The notes: a model not told the origin generated them from the letters alone. A stretch of 64,000 bases of DNA from Candida dubliniensis CD36 (GCF_000026945.1 NC_012865.1:682001-746000); one strand, 5' to 3'; shown: positions 9,190-20,065, counted from the first letter of the stretch. Translations and numbers: made by a program.

Positions 9190-12030
9190 ATGGAAACCAA
9201 TATACAATCCAATGATGATATTGATACATTTTTAAAACAATTGACTCCAACTCAAGAACATTTTCTTAAAAAATATTTATTAGAAGAACAATTATCAAAA
9301 GAATTACATAAATTCAATCAACCTAATTGTTGTCAATTACTTGGATATCCCTTTAGATCTTTTACTACTACCACCACCACCACCAAAGATAACGACGAAC
9401 TAAGTCATGAATTACCATTATTATCATTTTTTTTCAAACAATTTTTATCTACATTCCCATTTATAACTAATAATTCAAATGAAAATCAACAAGATTTTTG
9501 GCAAAATACTTTACAACCATTTATTGAAAGTTTTAATACTAAACCAATAAGTCAACTGGAAGAACGTCAAGAAAATATTACGAAAAGACGTCAAGTTAAT
9601 AAAAAAATTTTATCAGGATTATTATTATTTTATAATTCAATGATTATAACTGATCAAGAACTTGATTATTTAAAAGAAAATCATTATAAACCTTCAGATA
9701 CTGGTAAATTAGATAAATTTCATAATCGGAAAGAAACAATAATAAATGATCAAAATGGTCAAAATGGCAAAAATGGCAAAAATGGCCAAAATGGCATTGG
9801 TCTAATAAATATAGTTGCTGTAAGAGTAATTTATGAGAATCCAACTAATATTTCATCATGGATTCCTTTTTATAATCGTGTTAAAATTTATCATTTATAT
9901 ATAATTGAAATACAAAACGATAACAAGAATGACAAGAATGACAAGTATTATATTGCTAAATCATATCAAAATTTCAAAACTTTACATCATCAATTGAAGA
10001 AAAAATTCCCTGGTCTTATTACAGAAATACATTTACCATCACATAAACATAAACATGATAATGGTTGGGATGTTAATGATAAAGAACTGATTTATGAAGA
10101 TGAAACTACCTTTAGTAATGATAAAATATTGATTCGAGAAAAAATGAGATTATCATTACGAGGATATTTGAAATCATTAATGAAAATCCCGGAAATTGTT
10201 CATTGTACGATTTTATCAGAATTTTTAACTACTAATAAAACCATTTTAACTAATGAGGATATCATTGATTATAATCAAAGAAAAGATCATGAAGAAATTA
10301 TGAAACAAACACAAATTGAATTTCAACAACAAACTACTAAAATTATGTTACTGTTAACTAAAGATTTTGAAATTTTTAAAAATAAATTAATTATGAATCC
10401 AAATACTATTACGCAAATTTTTTATGAATTAGGTTCCACTCCAAATATTAAACAAATGTCACCATTATTACAAACATTTAATGAATGGTGTAAAGTTGAA
10501 ATTGCTGCAACAATTTATCAAACATTTATTAGTCAAGATAATTCAAATGAATGGTTTAATAAAGTGAAAAAATTCCATCGAATTTTCCCTTATAATATAA
10601 TTTATGGAATTCTTAAATATACTAATCCCATGAAAATTATATCAAGAATTGTTGATTTATTATTAGTTAATATCCCTTCATTCCCACAATGGAATTTGCT
10701 GGGACCAGTACTGGAATTAAGTGAACATTCTAAAAAAAATGGTGCTCGTAATTTATTATCAATGATATTTATTATGCTTTTAAATGAAGATTTAAATGGA
10801 TTTGATAAAGAATTGACTATTTTAGAATCTAATTTAATTGGTTATGAAGTTTATTTACAAAGAATTAAAAATTATATTCAATTAGATTATCAACAAATTA
10901 ATTTGATTAGAGAGGAAGAACAACAACAACAAGAACAAGAACAAAATGAAGATTTATTATTGACTATATTACTGACATCAAAATTAACTCCACAAATTGA
11001 TAATAAATTTAATGAAATTAAATCATCTTATTTCCATTATAAAAATATCACCACCACTAATAATATTGGGAAACTTGAACAATCAGAATTATATTTAAAT
11101 TTAAAACAATATTGGCAAATTCAAATTCGTAAACGTGATAAAGATTTATTTAAACAATTATGGCAAGAACCAGAATTATCTGAATTAATTAAAAAATTTT
11201 TAATTATATTTTATCAACCATTAATAATAATTTTCTCTAAAAGTGATATTCATTTAGCTTTTAAAAATTTACAAAAATTTATTGATGATTTAATTAATAC
11301 AATTGATAAAATTATTAATCAAGAAATTTATTATTTAAATTCATTTGAAATTTATAATAAATTAATAAATTTATTAAATCGTCATGAAAATTTTATTTGG
11401 GAATTTATTCATAAAATTTATATTAAAGATGATGAAAAATTATTTTTAAATTTAATTAAATGGATTGAAAAATATTTAATTATGATGAGAATTAAATTTA
11501 TTAATCCCGAAATTGTTAAAATAAATATCAATACATCTAATTCTGGTCCTGGTCCTGGTCCTGGTGATATTTCATTAAATAAACAATTATTTATGAATCA
11601 ATTGAATAGTCGAGTTGAAAAAATTATTACTAAACGGAAATTATTTAAAGAATATCTTGAATTAAAAGCAAAAGCAAAAGCAAAATCAAAAGGAAATTTA
11701 CAAACTAATAGTAACAATGATATTGATGATAATTGGGAAGATATAAATAATAAAATATTTGGTAATACTACAAGTGATGAATTTGGAATTAAAATTGATG
11801 ATTTAGAAGAATTTAATTATCTTAATGTTGAAGATGATTTATTAAATGATTTATCAAATCAAACTGATTTAGAATGGAATTTATTAAATAAATTACAGAA
11901 ATTAGATGAAATCACTTTAAAAACTAATGAATTAGATAAATTAAATATAATTGATGAATTATATCAAGTTTTAAATAGAATAAATACCTTGGAAACAAGT
12001 AATGGCATAACCACCAACATGAATAGATAA
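9190..12030 (+). CDS. PX-domain protein of the Lec1/YPR097W family
   Basis: Large (946 aa) sorting-nexin-like protein. The N-terminal third looks like the PX-associated region. A PX domain follows at about residues 208-350: the strand VRVIYENP, the phosphoinositide-binding YQNFKTLHHQLKKKFP, and a later RLSLRGYLKSLMKIPE. The long C-terminal part matches the fungal DUF3818 type found with PX in S. cerevisiae YPR097W (Lec1), a protein linked to mitochondrial phospholipid homeostasis. Low-complexity inserts include (QNGKNG) repeats near 190, a Gln/Glu run near 580 and a PGPGPG stretch near 785. The last 60 bp overlap the end of the convergent PhzF-family gene. Confidence 0.8.
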   Translation: METNIQSNDDIDTFLKQLTPTQEHFLKKYLLEEQLSKELHKFNQPNCCQLLGYPFRSFTTTTTTTKDNDELSHELPLLSFFFKQFLSTFPFITNNSNENQQDFWQNTLQPFIESFNTKPISQLEERQENITKRRQVNKKILSGLLLFYNSMIITDQELDYLKENHYKPSDTGKLDKFHNRKETIINDQNGQNGKNGKNGQNGIGLINIVAVRVIYENPTNISSWIPFYNRVKIYHLYIIEIQNDNKNDKNDKYYIAKSYQNFKTLHHQLKKKFPGLITEIHLPSHKHKHDNGWDVNDKELIYEDETTFSNDKILIREKMRLSLRGYLKSLMKIPEIVHCTILSEFLTTNKTILTNEDIIDYNQRKDHEEIMKQTQIEFQQQTTKIMLLLTKDFEIFKNKLIMNPNTITQIFYELGSTPNIKQMSPLLQTFNEWCKVEIAATIYQTFISQDNSNEWFNKVKKFHRIFPYNIIYGILKYTNPMKIISRIVDLLLVNIPSFPQWNLLGPVLELSEHSKKNGARNLLSMIFIMLLNEDLNGFDKELTILESNLIGYEVYLQRIKNYIQLDYQQINLIREEEQQQQEQEQNEDLLLTILLTSKLTPQIDNKFNEIKSSYFHYKNITTTNNIGKLEQSELYLNLKQYWQIQIRKRDKDLFKQLWQEPELSELIKKFLIIFYQPLIIIFSKSDIHLAFKNLQKFIDDLINTIDKIINQEIYYLNSFEIYNKLINLLNRHENFIWEFIHKIYIKDDEKLFLNLIKWIEKYLIMMRIKFINPEIVKININTSNSGPGPGPGDISLNKQLFMNQLNSRVEKIITKRKLFKEYLELKAKAKAKSKGNLQTNSNNDIDDNWEDINNKIFGNTTSDEFGIKIDDLEEFNYLNVEDDLLNDLSNQTDLEWNLLNKLQKLDEITLKTNELDKLNIIDELYQVLNRINTLETSNGITTNMNR

Positions 12031-12966
12031 ATCATTTTTATTATTACGTTCAACATTAACTTTAATTTTACCATCTCTTTTAATTGATTTACCTTGAGAA
12101 ATATTAATAGTAAACTTATCTTTATCATTATCATTCATGATATAATTTGCTAAATAAACTCCAATAGCTCCTGATCCACTACCACAAGCAGGATCTTCTT
12201 TAACTCCTACTGCTGGAGCAATATTTCTCAATTCAATTGCAATCTCACCATCATCATTGTCATTGTCATTGTCATTGTCATTATCGTAATATTTCCCAAA
12301 TACACCAATTCCTGTCCAATCATTTTCTAAACTTAATCGTTCAATTTGTTTTAAATCAACATTTAAATCTAATACTTGTTGAATTGATTCAAATTGGAAA
12401 ATTGCCCATTTTGGTCCATCTTCAATAACAATTGGTTTACCAATAATATTAACATTATTCCATGAATTTTGTAATTCTTTAATTACTTCATGTTTAATTT
12501 CTTGAAATTTGAAATATGGTAATTCAAATGATAATAAAACCAGTAAATCATCATTATCACCACCACCACCACCACTACCATTACTACGTGGTGCTTTCTT
12601 ATCAACCGATATTTTCACTAATCCTGCACCACATTCTTGAATTATTTGTCCTTGATTATTAGGTTTAATTTTACCATCTTCTAATAAAGCAAATGCAGTA
12701 CCAATTGTAGGATGACCAGCAAATGATAATTCATTACCATTAGAAGTGAAAATTCTTACCCTATAATCAGCAATTGGTAATGATGATGATGATGATGATT
12801 TAAAAGATTTAGGAGTTAAAATAAATGTTGTTTCTGATAAATTTGTCCATCGAGCAATTTTTTGCATTTCTTTAGTAGTTAAATTATCACAATCATAAAT
12901 AACTGCAACTGGATTACCTAAATATTTGGTTTTGGTGAATACATCAACTTGTTTAAATCTTGGCAT
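11971..12966 (-). CDS. YHI9: PhzF-family isomerase-like protein (Yhi9-like)
   Basis: Member of the phenazine-biosynthesis PhzF/diaminopimelate-epimerase fold family, closest in type to S. cerevisiae Yhi9, whose substrate is unknown. The family signatures are clear: the N-terminal VDVFTKTKYLGNPVAVIYD, TNLSETTFIL with the presumed catalytic Glu45, FAGHPTIGTAFAL in the middle, and EDPACGSGSGAIGVYL near the C-terminus. At 331 aa it is longer than the usual 290-300 aa because of a Gly/Asp insert near 133-142 and a (Asp-Asn) repeat near 230-240 encoded by a GACAAT-type microsatellite. The stop lies inside the coding end of the PX-domain gene on the other strand. The gene name is by family resemblance. 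Confidence 0.85.
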   Translation of the reverse strand: MPRFKQVDVFTKTKYLGNPVAVIYDCDNLTTKEMQKIARWTNLSETTFILTPKSFKSSSSSSLPIADYRVRIFTSNGNELSFAGHPTIGTAFALLEDGKIKPNNQGQIIQECGAGLVKISVDKKAPRSNGSGGGGGDNDDLLVLLSFELPYFKFQEIKHEVIKELQNSWNNVNIIGKPIVIEDGPKWAIFQFESIQQVLDLNVDLKQIERLSLENDWTGIGVFGKYYDNDNDNDNDNDDGEIAIELRNIAPAVGVKEDPACGSGSGAIGVYLANYIMNDNDKDKFTINISQGKSIKRDGKIKVNVERNNKNDLSIHVGGYAITCFQGIYSI

Positions 12967-13419
12967 GATGGAAAAAAAAAATCGGTGATGGTGAATTAGA
13001 TATCAAGGAAGAAAATTAATAACGGAAGGGGTGGTTGACTTTATATATGTGTGGGTACTTCCTTTAATTTTCCTAATTGAGTCATATTTCCGTGAGTAAA
13101 ATAAAGGGAGGGTGTTGCAAGAATTACCAAAGTATGGAAATATAAACTGATGTGTGATGGTGATGAATTAGTCATTTTCAATATACAGCCAAACCAAGTA
13201 CTGCTATATTGTTTGGTACATAAAGAACAAATCAACAAACAAGAACATTAGCCAGTGTTTACGTAAAATATAGAGAAGCAAAATTACAATGTTTAGCTTA
13301 GTTTTGATTCAAATAAATTACGTCAATTAATTTACCATTTCTTTCAATGATATATATATATATATATATATAAGTAAATAAAAAACTATTAACTAAATAG
13401 TTCATATTCCACCAATAAT
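12967..13419. other. Intergenic region
   Basis: Promoter of the PhzF-family gene at the left, 3' flank of the leucine-rich pseudogene at the right. Contains one TGTTTAC heptamer (13256-13262) and a TA dinucleotide tract at 13351-13372. No gene seen. Confidence 0.6.
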
Positions 13420-15543
13420 TCAAGAAACTAAATCTTCATCACTTGTCTCAATTGACGATGCATCTTCCATCATATCAATATAATAAAATATATCTTTTTC
13501 TTCTTCATCTTCATCTTCATCTTCATGTTCTTTATCCAGATTACCCACACTTCCATCGTAAAGATCATCTGAATCATAATCTGATATTACCTCTTCTGGT
13601 CCAGAATATCCAATTCGCGAAACATAAGGATCAGTTGTCCAATATATAGCGTTCAAACGAGAAGAACGTTTAGTTATTTCTTTTAACGTTTCATCATATT
13701 TACTAAGCAGCAATGAAAGTCCTTGAAATGTTTTCATGACTCTTCTCACATCAATAACACTCACATTCCAATTTCCTGAAGCATGTATTCTTAATTTGGC
13801 ATTTTTATTTTTTTCTTCATACATTGAAACTAAAAATGGTGATACCAAACGAAGGTTACATACACATAAATCTAGATAATCCAATGATGAAATTGGTAAT
13901 TTGACATGAGTTACTTTTCTTAATTGATTTATGGATAATGAAAACCTGCGTAAATTTTCCAATTGTTCAAAAGATTCATATAATTCTTCAATCCCCATAG
14001 CTTCTAAAGTAAAATCTTCAACACTAATTGGAAATAAATCACTATCCAATTTTTGAATATAACCATTAGAAATTTGAATTTTTGTAATATTAGATTCTTT
14101 CAAGTTTAATAACTCTAATGTACGAGAACGAATATCAAACCCTTTGAAAGTAGAACTACTACTTGATTTTTTCAGTGAAAGGACTCATCTTAGCTTGAAA
14201 TATAGCATTCAAGCGTAAACATGTAAGATTATTTGGTAAATGATACATAAACTCCATGCTTTTAAAAGTTAACTTGCCAACATCCAATTCTAATTGTTCA
14301 GTTAAAGGAGGAATTCTGAAATTACTATCAAATGTAAGTATTGGTGTCACAATGTTAATGTATCGCAAATTTTCACCCAAATGACAATATCCAGTATTGA
14401 AGGGGACATCTACAAATTAGAAGCAAGTTCTAAAGTACCTAAATTAAAATCCACAAGATCGGTAGTTTTAATTGATAAATGTTTCAAATTTGGGGGGGAA
14501 TTAATAATGGTTCATCAATATATTCAGAATCTCGGAACCCGTTTCCAATATATTCAAAACTTTCTAATTCAGGGAGAAAATTCTCATCAAATAAATCAAA
14601 TGGAAACAAACAAGAATCAATTGTTAAATGTTTTAAACGAGGGAATTTTATCAACCCCCTAAAATGCATCACCTCATAGCAATTTTGTAAGTGAAGGGTT
14701 TTTAAATTTGGGGCAATTATTTGCTTGGTATTAAAGACTTCAACGTAAGGTAATTCAAGTAACAAATACTCTAAAGTAGGCATTTCTTCAGATACAAGTT
14801 TAATCCATTCCAGATGGGTGACAATACATAATTTCCGCAAAGTTGGAGGTAAAGTCAATCCAGTTAATAGACTAGTTTTAATTTGTAAATTCTCTAAACT
14901 AGAAGGAAGAGCGTGTATTTGAGTTTCTTTATTACCAGGAATCTTTTTTATATTCAATTTTTTTCATACCACGAATTGTATAATCATCCAATTCAGCACG
15001 ATGTAACTCAACATTTTTAGCAATGGGGGGGGGGGGGGGGGAAGTGTCACTGGATGTTCAAAATTCCATAATCTTATAGTATCAAACATGAGATTGGAAT
15101 TCAAAAAAAAAAAAAAAATCTAATAAAGTTCTCGAATCTAAACCTTCTTCTTTCCCATAAAAAGTACCAATAAGACTCACAGCTGCTGTGATAAGTTTAG
15201 GGAAAGTATCCAAGACTCTCTCAAATTGTTTCACATGTTCCATATGAAATGTATGTGGGTATATATTCCATTGAGCAATGCCCTGCTTCAAATTATCAAG
15301 TTTGATTCTAAACCGGAGGCAATCACATCCGGAGTAGCCATCAATACCTTCGTGTCTTTCAACAGTTTCAGTAATATTTACATCTGATAAAATTTCAGAA
15401 GCAACCGTGTCTTTGATAGGAGGGAAATATAATAAATTTGGTAATATACATTTGGGTAAATAACTAATAATTCGAGCAATATCCTCAGGGTGAAGTTTTG
15501 CTAGTTCAAGAAAAAGATTAGTATTTATAGTTTTGATTGTCAT
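13420..15543 (-). pseudogene. Leucine-rich-repeat IFA-family-like pseudogene
   Basis: Four frame fragments on the - strand read in order as one former protein: 15543-15082 (true ATG at 15543, MTIKTINTN, with an F-box-like LHPEDIARIISYLPKCILPNL), 14957-14484, 14380-14159 and 14103-13420. The later parts are leucine-rich repeats (LPSSLENLQI, LPPTLRKLCI, LPISSLDYLDL), ending in an acidic Asp/Glu tail. I can follow the original frame through roughly six shifts: an A15 run near 15105, a G17 run near 15026-15042, an A7 run near 14961, a G7 run near 14495, and two more near 14410 and 14155. The leucine-rich 'IFA' family is known to be expanded in C. albicans and largely decayed in C. dubliniensis; assignment to it is inference from repeat style and species. 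Confidence 0.8.
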
Positions 15544-16369
15544 GGTAGAGTGATTCAAAATTGGTAAATGAAATATTTGAAAAATTTGAAAAAAAATAAA
15601 AATATTAGTAGAGGATAATGTTAGTTATTAGTCTATCTTATAATCCAATGGTTCTTCTTTGAAGGAGTCTTAAAACGTATTGATTGATTCTTGGTCGTTA
15701 AAAATAAACTTTGAATAGAAAAAGAGTTAAAATAGTTAACATTCCATGAGCTTGTTTGATGGAATGTTATCGTTGTTGTTGGCCTTATTAATTGAAACAA
15801 ATGAACTTGCAAACAGCTTAAATATTCACTCTCAGGGGTTCGTGAATTCTTGCAGATTCTAATTTGAAAAGGTTGTTCAATAATTGTGATTACAGCAACA
15901 ACTACAAAAAAGAGTTGCTTAGGGTCCAAAGATGATTGTTAAAATCATTTCTTCTTTAGTATCCATGGAATGGAAATGGCTAGAATGATTCTGTTTAGTT
16001 GTGTTGGAGTTTGCAACACCCTTGATTTAAGAAACATTTGGAAGAGCTATCACACACAACTCACTGAAATTATAAATGCTCTGTAATAGTCTAACATGTA
16101 GATAACTCTTCCACATTCAATTGATAGTCTCTTGTGATTATTGTTGAACTTTCCTAATCTTTATAAATGATGATCGGGGGGTTGAATGATTGATTGATTG
16201 ATTGTATCCCACACTGATATAAATCAAAATACTGCATATAAATACCACCATATATACTTCTTTTTTTTTTTTTTAATATTTGCCCACACAAACAAAATAA
16301 ACAATTAAAAAGAATCCACGTAAGTCAACTCAGTTCAGTCCAACAATTCATTAATTCAAACTAATCAAC
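15544..16369. other. Intergenic region upstream of VPS45
   Basis: Divergent spacer between the pseudogene and VPS45. A 98-codon frame on the - strand (15633-15929) has no recognisable domain and ordinary intergenic composition, so I do not call it. Contains ATTG repeats near 16185-16203 and a T-rich tract at 16258-16274 just before the VPS45 start. Confidence 0.6.
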
Positions 16370-18286
16370 ATGGCTTTGAATTTATCAAATATTAAAAAGG
16401 CATACTTTGACAAATTATTCCTTTCTCAGAATGATACCACGACTGTATCAACAAACAATTCTACACCACTGTCCAATATTAAACCAAGGGTTTTGTTATT
16501 AGACAAATATACTACGCCGATTATATCCATGTGTTATACTCAATCTGAATTATTGGCAAATAACATTATATTAATTGAATTAATACAAAATTACCATGAA
16601 TTCTCTTCCATGAAACATTTAGATTGTATTGTTTATATAAAACCATGTCAAGAATCTGTCAATGATTTGCGTCAAGAATTGCATAACCCCCATTATGGAC
16701 AATATAAATTGTTTTTAAATAATTGTATTCACAAAAATCAATTAGAATCAATTGCAGAAGCTGATGAATATGAAGTTATCACCAAAGTGATAGAGATTTT
16801 CCAAGATTATCAAATAGTTAATGATAATTTATATCTTATTGATAGTAATAGTCTGAAACAAGATGTCAATCCTGTTTTACTGGAAAGTGAGAAATTGATT
16901 AGTTTACTTTTAGCGTTGAAGAAAAATCCAATAATAAAGTATGAATCCAATTCTATTGATTTGAAACGATTAAGTTCAGAACTTTTATATCAGATTAATT
17001 CCAATTCCAACAATAATTTATTTGATGATTTAAATCGTTATTCGGATTCACCTCCATTATTACTTTTGTTAGATCGTAAAAATGATCCTATAACTCCCTT
17101 GATTACCCCTTGGACTTATCAATCAATGATCCATGAGTTTTTAACAATTGAGAAAAATATTGTCCATATGAAATCAGATGAAAGCAGTAGTAACAATAAA
17201 AATTCCCAAATTATTGTTTCTGATGAAAATGATCCATTTTATAAAGAATCAATGTATTTAAATTATGGTGATTTGACGGAAAAATTCCAAAAATATGTGG
17301 AAAAATATAAATCAGAAACTAAACAATCATCAATTGATAATTTGAAAACAACAAATTTATCCGAATTGAAGAAAATATTAACAAAATTCCCAGAATTTAA
17401 GAAATTTTCTACTAATGTGTTAACTCATTTGAATTTAATAAGTGAAATTGATAAACAAATCACTATACAAGATTTATGGGAAGTTGGCGAATTACAACAA
17501 GCGATTGCTTGTGGGTTAGATAATCAACAAAATCTAAAAGAAAGAGTTTTATTAGTTTTAAACAATACCAATAATAATAACAAACGAGTATCGACCATAA
17601 ATAAAATTAAATTAATTTTACTTTATTCTTATAGATATAACACTTCTAATGATGTATCATTGTTTTTACAAAAATTGAATGATCCTGTTTTCACTCAACC
17701 ATTACCTTCTTCAGGTCAAGTTCAATTAATAAAACGATTCAAAACATTATTTGGTTCTAATTCTTTAATTGATCAACAAAAACTTCAAAATCAAAATCAA
17801 AATCAAGGATTGACAAATATTTTCGCCAATAAGAAAATTGATCTCAATAATTTGTTCAATAGAAACAACCCATCACATTCAGTATCGGATAACATTTATT
17901 TACAATATACACCTCGATTGAATGAGATTTTGGCGGGGTTAATTAACCCACAACAACCGCATCAAGAAGGTTCTTTAGGATTGGCAACTTTGGTCCCCGA
18001 TAAAGTGAAACAACAATATGGAGTAAATGCTAGTGATGAATCAGTCCAAGATATTATTATTTATATCAAAGGTGGAGTAACTTATGAAGAAAGTCGTTTG
18101 ATTTATGAATTATCCGAAAGTAACAAACGGATAAACTTAATTATCGGAGGAGATAGTATATTGAATAGTGAAATGTGGTTACAAAGATTGTATTCTATGG
18201 TGATGAAATTTAGTGACGAATCTGGTCGTCAAGATAGTGAAGATTCTCATGCAAATAGACAAACTCAACTACGTGATATCTTATAG
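16370..18286 (+). CDS. VPS45: Sec1/Munc18-family protein Vps45
   Basis: SM protein that binds syntaxin-type SNAREs and controls fusion at the Golgi-to-endosome/vacuole step. The N-terminus KPRVLLLDKYTTPIISMCYTQSELL and DCIVYIKP...QESVNDLRQELHNPHYGQYKLFL are typical of Vps45 rather than Sly1, Sec1 or Vps33. The central PPLLLLLDRKNDPITPLITPWTYQSMIHE and the C-terminal DIIIYIKGGVTYEESRLIYEL...LIIGGDSILNSEMWL are SM-family hallmarks. At 638 aa it is longer than S. cerevisiae Vps45 (577) owing to Asn/Ser-rich inserts near 280-290 and 465-500. Codon 162 is CTG, so that residue is Ser in this yeast. It converges with CTI6 with 70 bp between the stops. Confidence 0.94.
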   Translation: MALNLSNIKKAYFDKLFLSQNDTTTVSTNNSTPLSNIKPRVLLLDKYTTPIISMCYTQSELLANNIILIELIQNYHEFSSMKHLDCIVYIKPCQESVNDLRQELHNPHYGQYKLFLNNCIHKNQLESIAEADEYEVITKVIEIFQDYQIVNDNLYLIDSNSLKQDVNPVLLESEKLISLLLALKKNPIIKYESNSIDLKRLSSELLYQINSNSNNNLFDDLNRYSDSPPLLLLLDRKNDPITPLITPWTYQSMIHEFLTIEKNIVHMKSDESSSNNKNSQIIVSDENDPFYKESMYLNYGDLTEKFQKYVEKYKSETKQSSIDNLKTTNLSELKKILTKFPEFKKFSTNVLTHLNLISEIDKQITIQDLWEVGELQQAIACGLDNQQNLKERVLLVLNNTNNNNKRVSTINKIKLILLYSYRYNTSNDVSLFLQKLNDPVFTQPLPSSGQVQLIKRFKTLFGSNSLIDQQKLQNQNQNQGLTNIFANKKIDLNNLFNRNNPSHSVSDNIYLQYTPRLNEILAGLINPQQPHQEGSLGLATLVPDKVKQQYGVNASDESVQDIIIYIKGGVTYEESRLIYELSESNKRINLIIGGDSILNSEMWLQRLYSMVMKFSDESGRQDSEDSHANRQTQLRDIL

Positions 18287-18356
18287 GTTATAACAATAAA
18301 AAAGTAATATTACATAAAATTATTTAATAGTACTGAAAAAAAAAAAAAAAAAATCA

Positions 18357-19781
18357 TCAAACAGCATATTTACCAAATGTATCTTGCCATGCTAAAATTC
18401 GTTCTGTAAGTTGTTCCATTAGTAGCAAATTCTCATCAAATGTTTCTTTTAATGCAAGAGTATCAGCATTAGAATTAACGTTTTCTTTGGAATTTGTTGA
18501 CCCTTCTTTCTCATCATCATCACTAATAAATGAAAATAATTCTAGTTTTTGTTGTTTTTCTTCTTGAAGTTCTACTTGAGATCGTCCAAGCCATTCTAAT
18601 ATTGCTATTGTTCTTTTCCGTAATTCAAAAATCGAAGATTTATCATTTACATAACGAGGTTTTGATGGTTGTTGAATCAATTCTTCTTTAGTTGGTCCCA
18701 ATGAATTGGTTTCATTAGATGAATCATCTTGTTTTTTGTTATTATTGTTCGCTGACAGTCTTGGTGGTGTACTCTTCTTCTTCTTCTGCCTGGCAGTTTT
18801 TGAAGTAGCACCACCTCTTCTTCTACTTCTTGATTCTTCACTTCCAGACATAAGTTCTTGCTCTGAATTTTCATTCAATTCTGAACCACTAGGATGATCT
18901 AATCGCTCAACTTTAAGACGTTTTGAGTCATTACTATCATCATCTCTCCGACTAGTTTCTCTTTTCCTTGATCCTGATCCATTACCTCTTGAACTTTCTC
19001 TGCCACTACTGTTATTCCCATCACTTTTGTTATCTTCCCTCTTAACCGAATTCCCATTACCTTTTTCATTTGACTCTGATTCACTTAATTTGACTCCTGA
19101 TTCTCGGGCACTTTCTCTCAATGCTCTTTTCAATTGCTCATTGTATTCGTCATCATCCTCATCAATATTATGGTGGTGGTGATGGTGTCTTCGCTCCTTG
19201 CGTTTATCTTTAGTATTTGACATTATTTCCTGTTGTGGTACGTTCCGTTCATTTTTAACTCCTCTTCTCCTCGTACTGTTGTGGCTTGTTTCATTGTTCT
19301 TAAAAGTCATTTGCTCAAGTTTCTTCCTTTTATCGTTAACTGGTTTATACAAGGTTCTTTTGGAATATCCATCGTTATTCACAAGGATATGAAACTCTGG
19401 TTTACATGACTCACACCAATATTCATCGGGTACGTCTTGGCTCTCAAATAATCCCACACAATACCCGTGTTGCCAAACCGAGCATTTTTCACATTGAATA
19501 AACAAACCTTGATCTATTTCTATTTTGTATGTTTTTTTCAAAAAAGTCGATAATTCAGGATTAATGGAATCGTTGGTTAATTCATCTTGTCCACAAATAC
19601 AACGAGTGATCTCATCTTCTTCTCCGTCTTCAATCAATTCTTCTTCTTCTTCCTCTTCCTCTTCTTCTTCCAAATCAACAATATCTTCTTCTTGTCGTTC
19701 TCTTCCTCCACCTCCACCTCCCCGATGGCTGGAAGTAGTAGTATCTGAATTATATCCTCTTCTTCCTGATTTACGTGACAT
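18357..19781 (-). CDS. CTI6: PHD-finger protein Cti6 (Rpd3L complex)
   Basis: Cti6 is the PHD-finger subunit of the large Rpd3 histone-deacetylase complex and helps relieve Ssn6-Tup1 repression. A complete C4HC3 PHD finger spans about residues 61-126: CIC...CEKC...WQHGYC...WCESC. An acidic Glu run precedes it (37-57). The rest is a long basic, Ser/Asn/Arg-rich region with His6-type and Arg-rich patches, and a C-terminal part (380-474) that contains PRYVNDKSSIFELRKRTIAILEWLGR-like helices shared with fungal Cti6 proteins. Length of 474 aa compares with 506 in S. cerevisiae. It is nuclear by role. Confidence 0.88.
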   Translation of the reverse strand: MSRKSGRRGYNSDTTTSSHRGGGGGGRERQEEDIVDLEEEEEEEEEEELIEDGEEDEITRCICGQDELTNDSINPELSTFLKKTYKIEIDQGLFIQCEKCSVWQHGYCVGLFESQDVPDEYWCESCKPEFHILVNNDGYSKRTLYKPVNDKRKKLEQMTFKNNETSHNSTRRRGVKNERNVPQQEIMSNTKDKRKERRHHHHHHNIDEDDDEYNEQLKRALRESARESGVKLSESESNEKGNGNSVKREDNKSDGNNSSGRESSRGNGSGSRKRETSRRDDDSNDSKRLKVERLDHPSGSELNENSEQELMSGSEESRSRRRGGATSKTARQKKKKSTPPRLSANNNNKKQDDSSNETNSLGPTKEELIQQPSKPRYVNDKSSIFELRKRTIAILEWLGRSQVELQEEKQQKLELFSFISDDDEKEGSTNSKENVNSNADTLALKETFDENLLLMEQLTERILAWQDTFGKYAV

Positions 19782-19937
19782 TTAAAGAAAAACTGTATTG
19801 TTGTTGAATATATGAATATAGTAAGTTGATAAATGTGGGATAGAACTGAAATTTTGTTTTTCTTGTTGTTTTTCTAGTTAGTATGGGAAAAGTTTTGATC
19901 AAAAAAATAAAATAGACTCAAGCAAGCAAAGTGTATG

Positions 19938-19947
19938 GCACGTGACA
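19938..19947 (-). promoter_or_regulatory. Cbf1-type CACGTG box upstream of CTI6
   Basis: On the - strand this reads GTCACGTGCC, a full RTCACGTG match, about 160 bp before the CTI6 ATG. Function is inferred from the motif. Confidence 0.45.
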
Positions 19948-20040
19948 CAAACTGTCTGTGACATCACCAACTTCACTTTAATTTTACAGACACTACTATC
20001 CTCCTAATCAAGATATACATACACGTAATTTGTTTTTTTT

Positions 20041-20065
20041 GGGGGGGGTGGGGGGTGGGGGGAGG
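20041..20065 (+). repeat. G-rich tract, G-quadruplex-type
   Basis: G8-T-G6-T-G6-A-GG directly after eight T residues. Single-nucleotide loops between long G runs favour a stable quadruplex on the + strand. It lies 30 bp beyond the stop of the - strand gene at 20095-20901. Confidence 0.6.

Noticed and set aside
15633..15929. 98-codon - strand frame next to the pseudogene
   Set aside because: No domain and no sign of a conserved start. It could be a relic, but I cannot support it.
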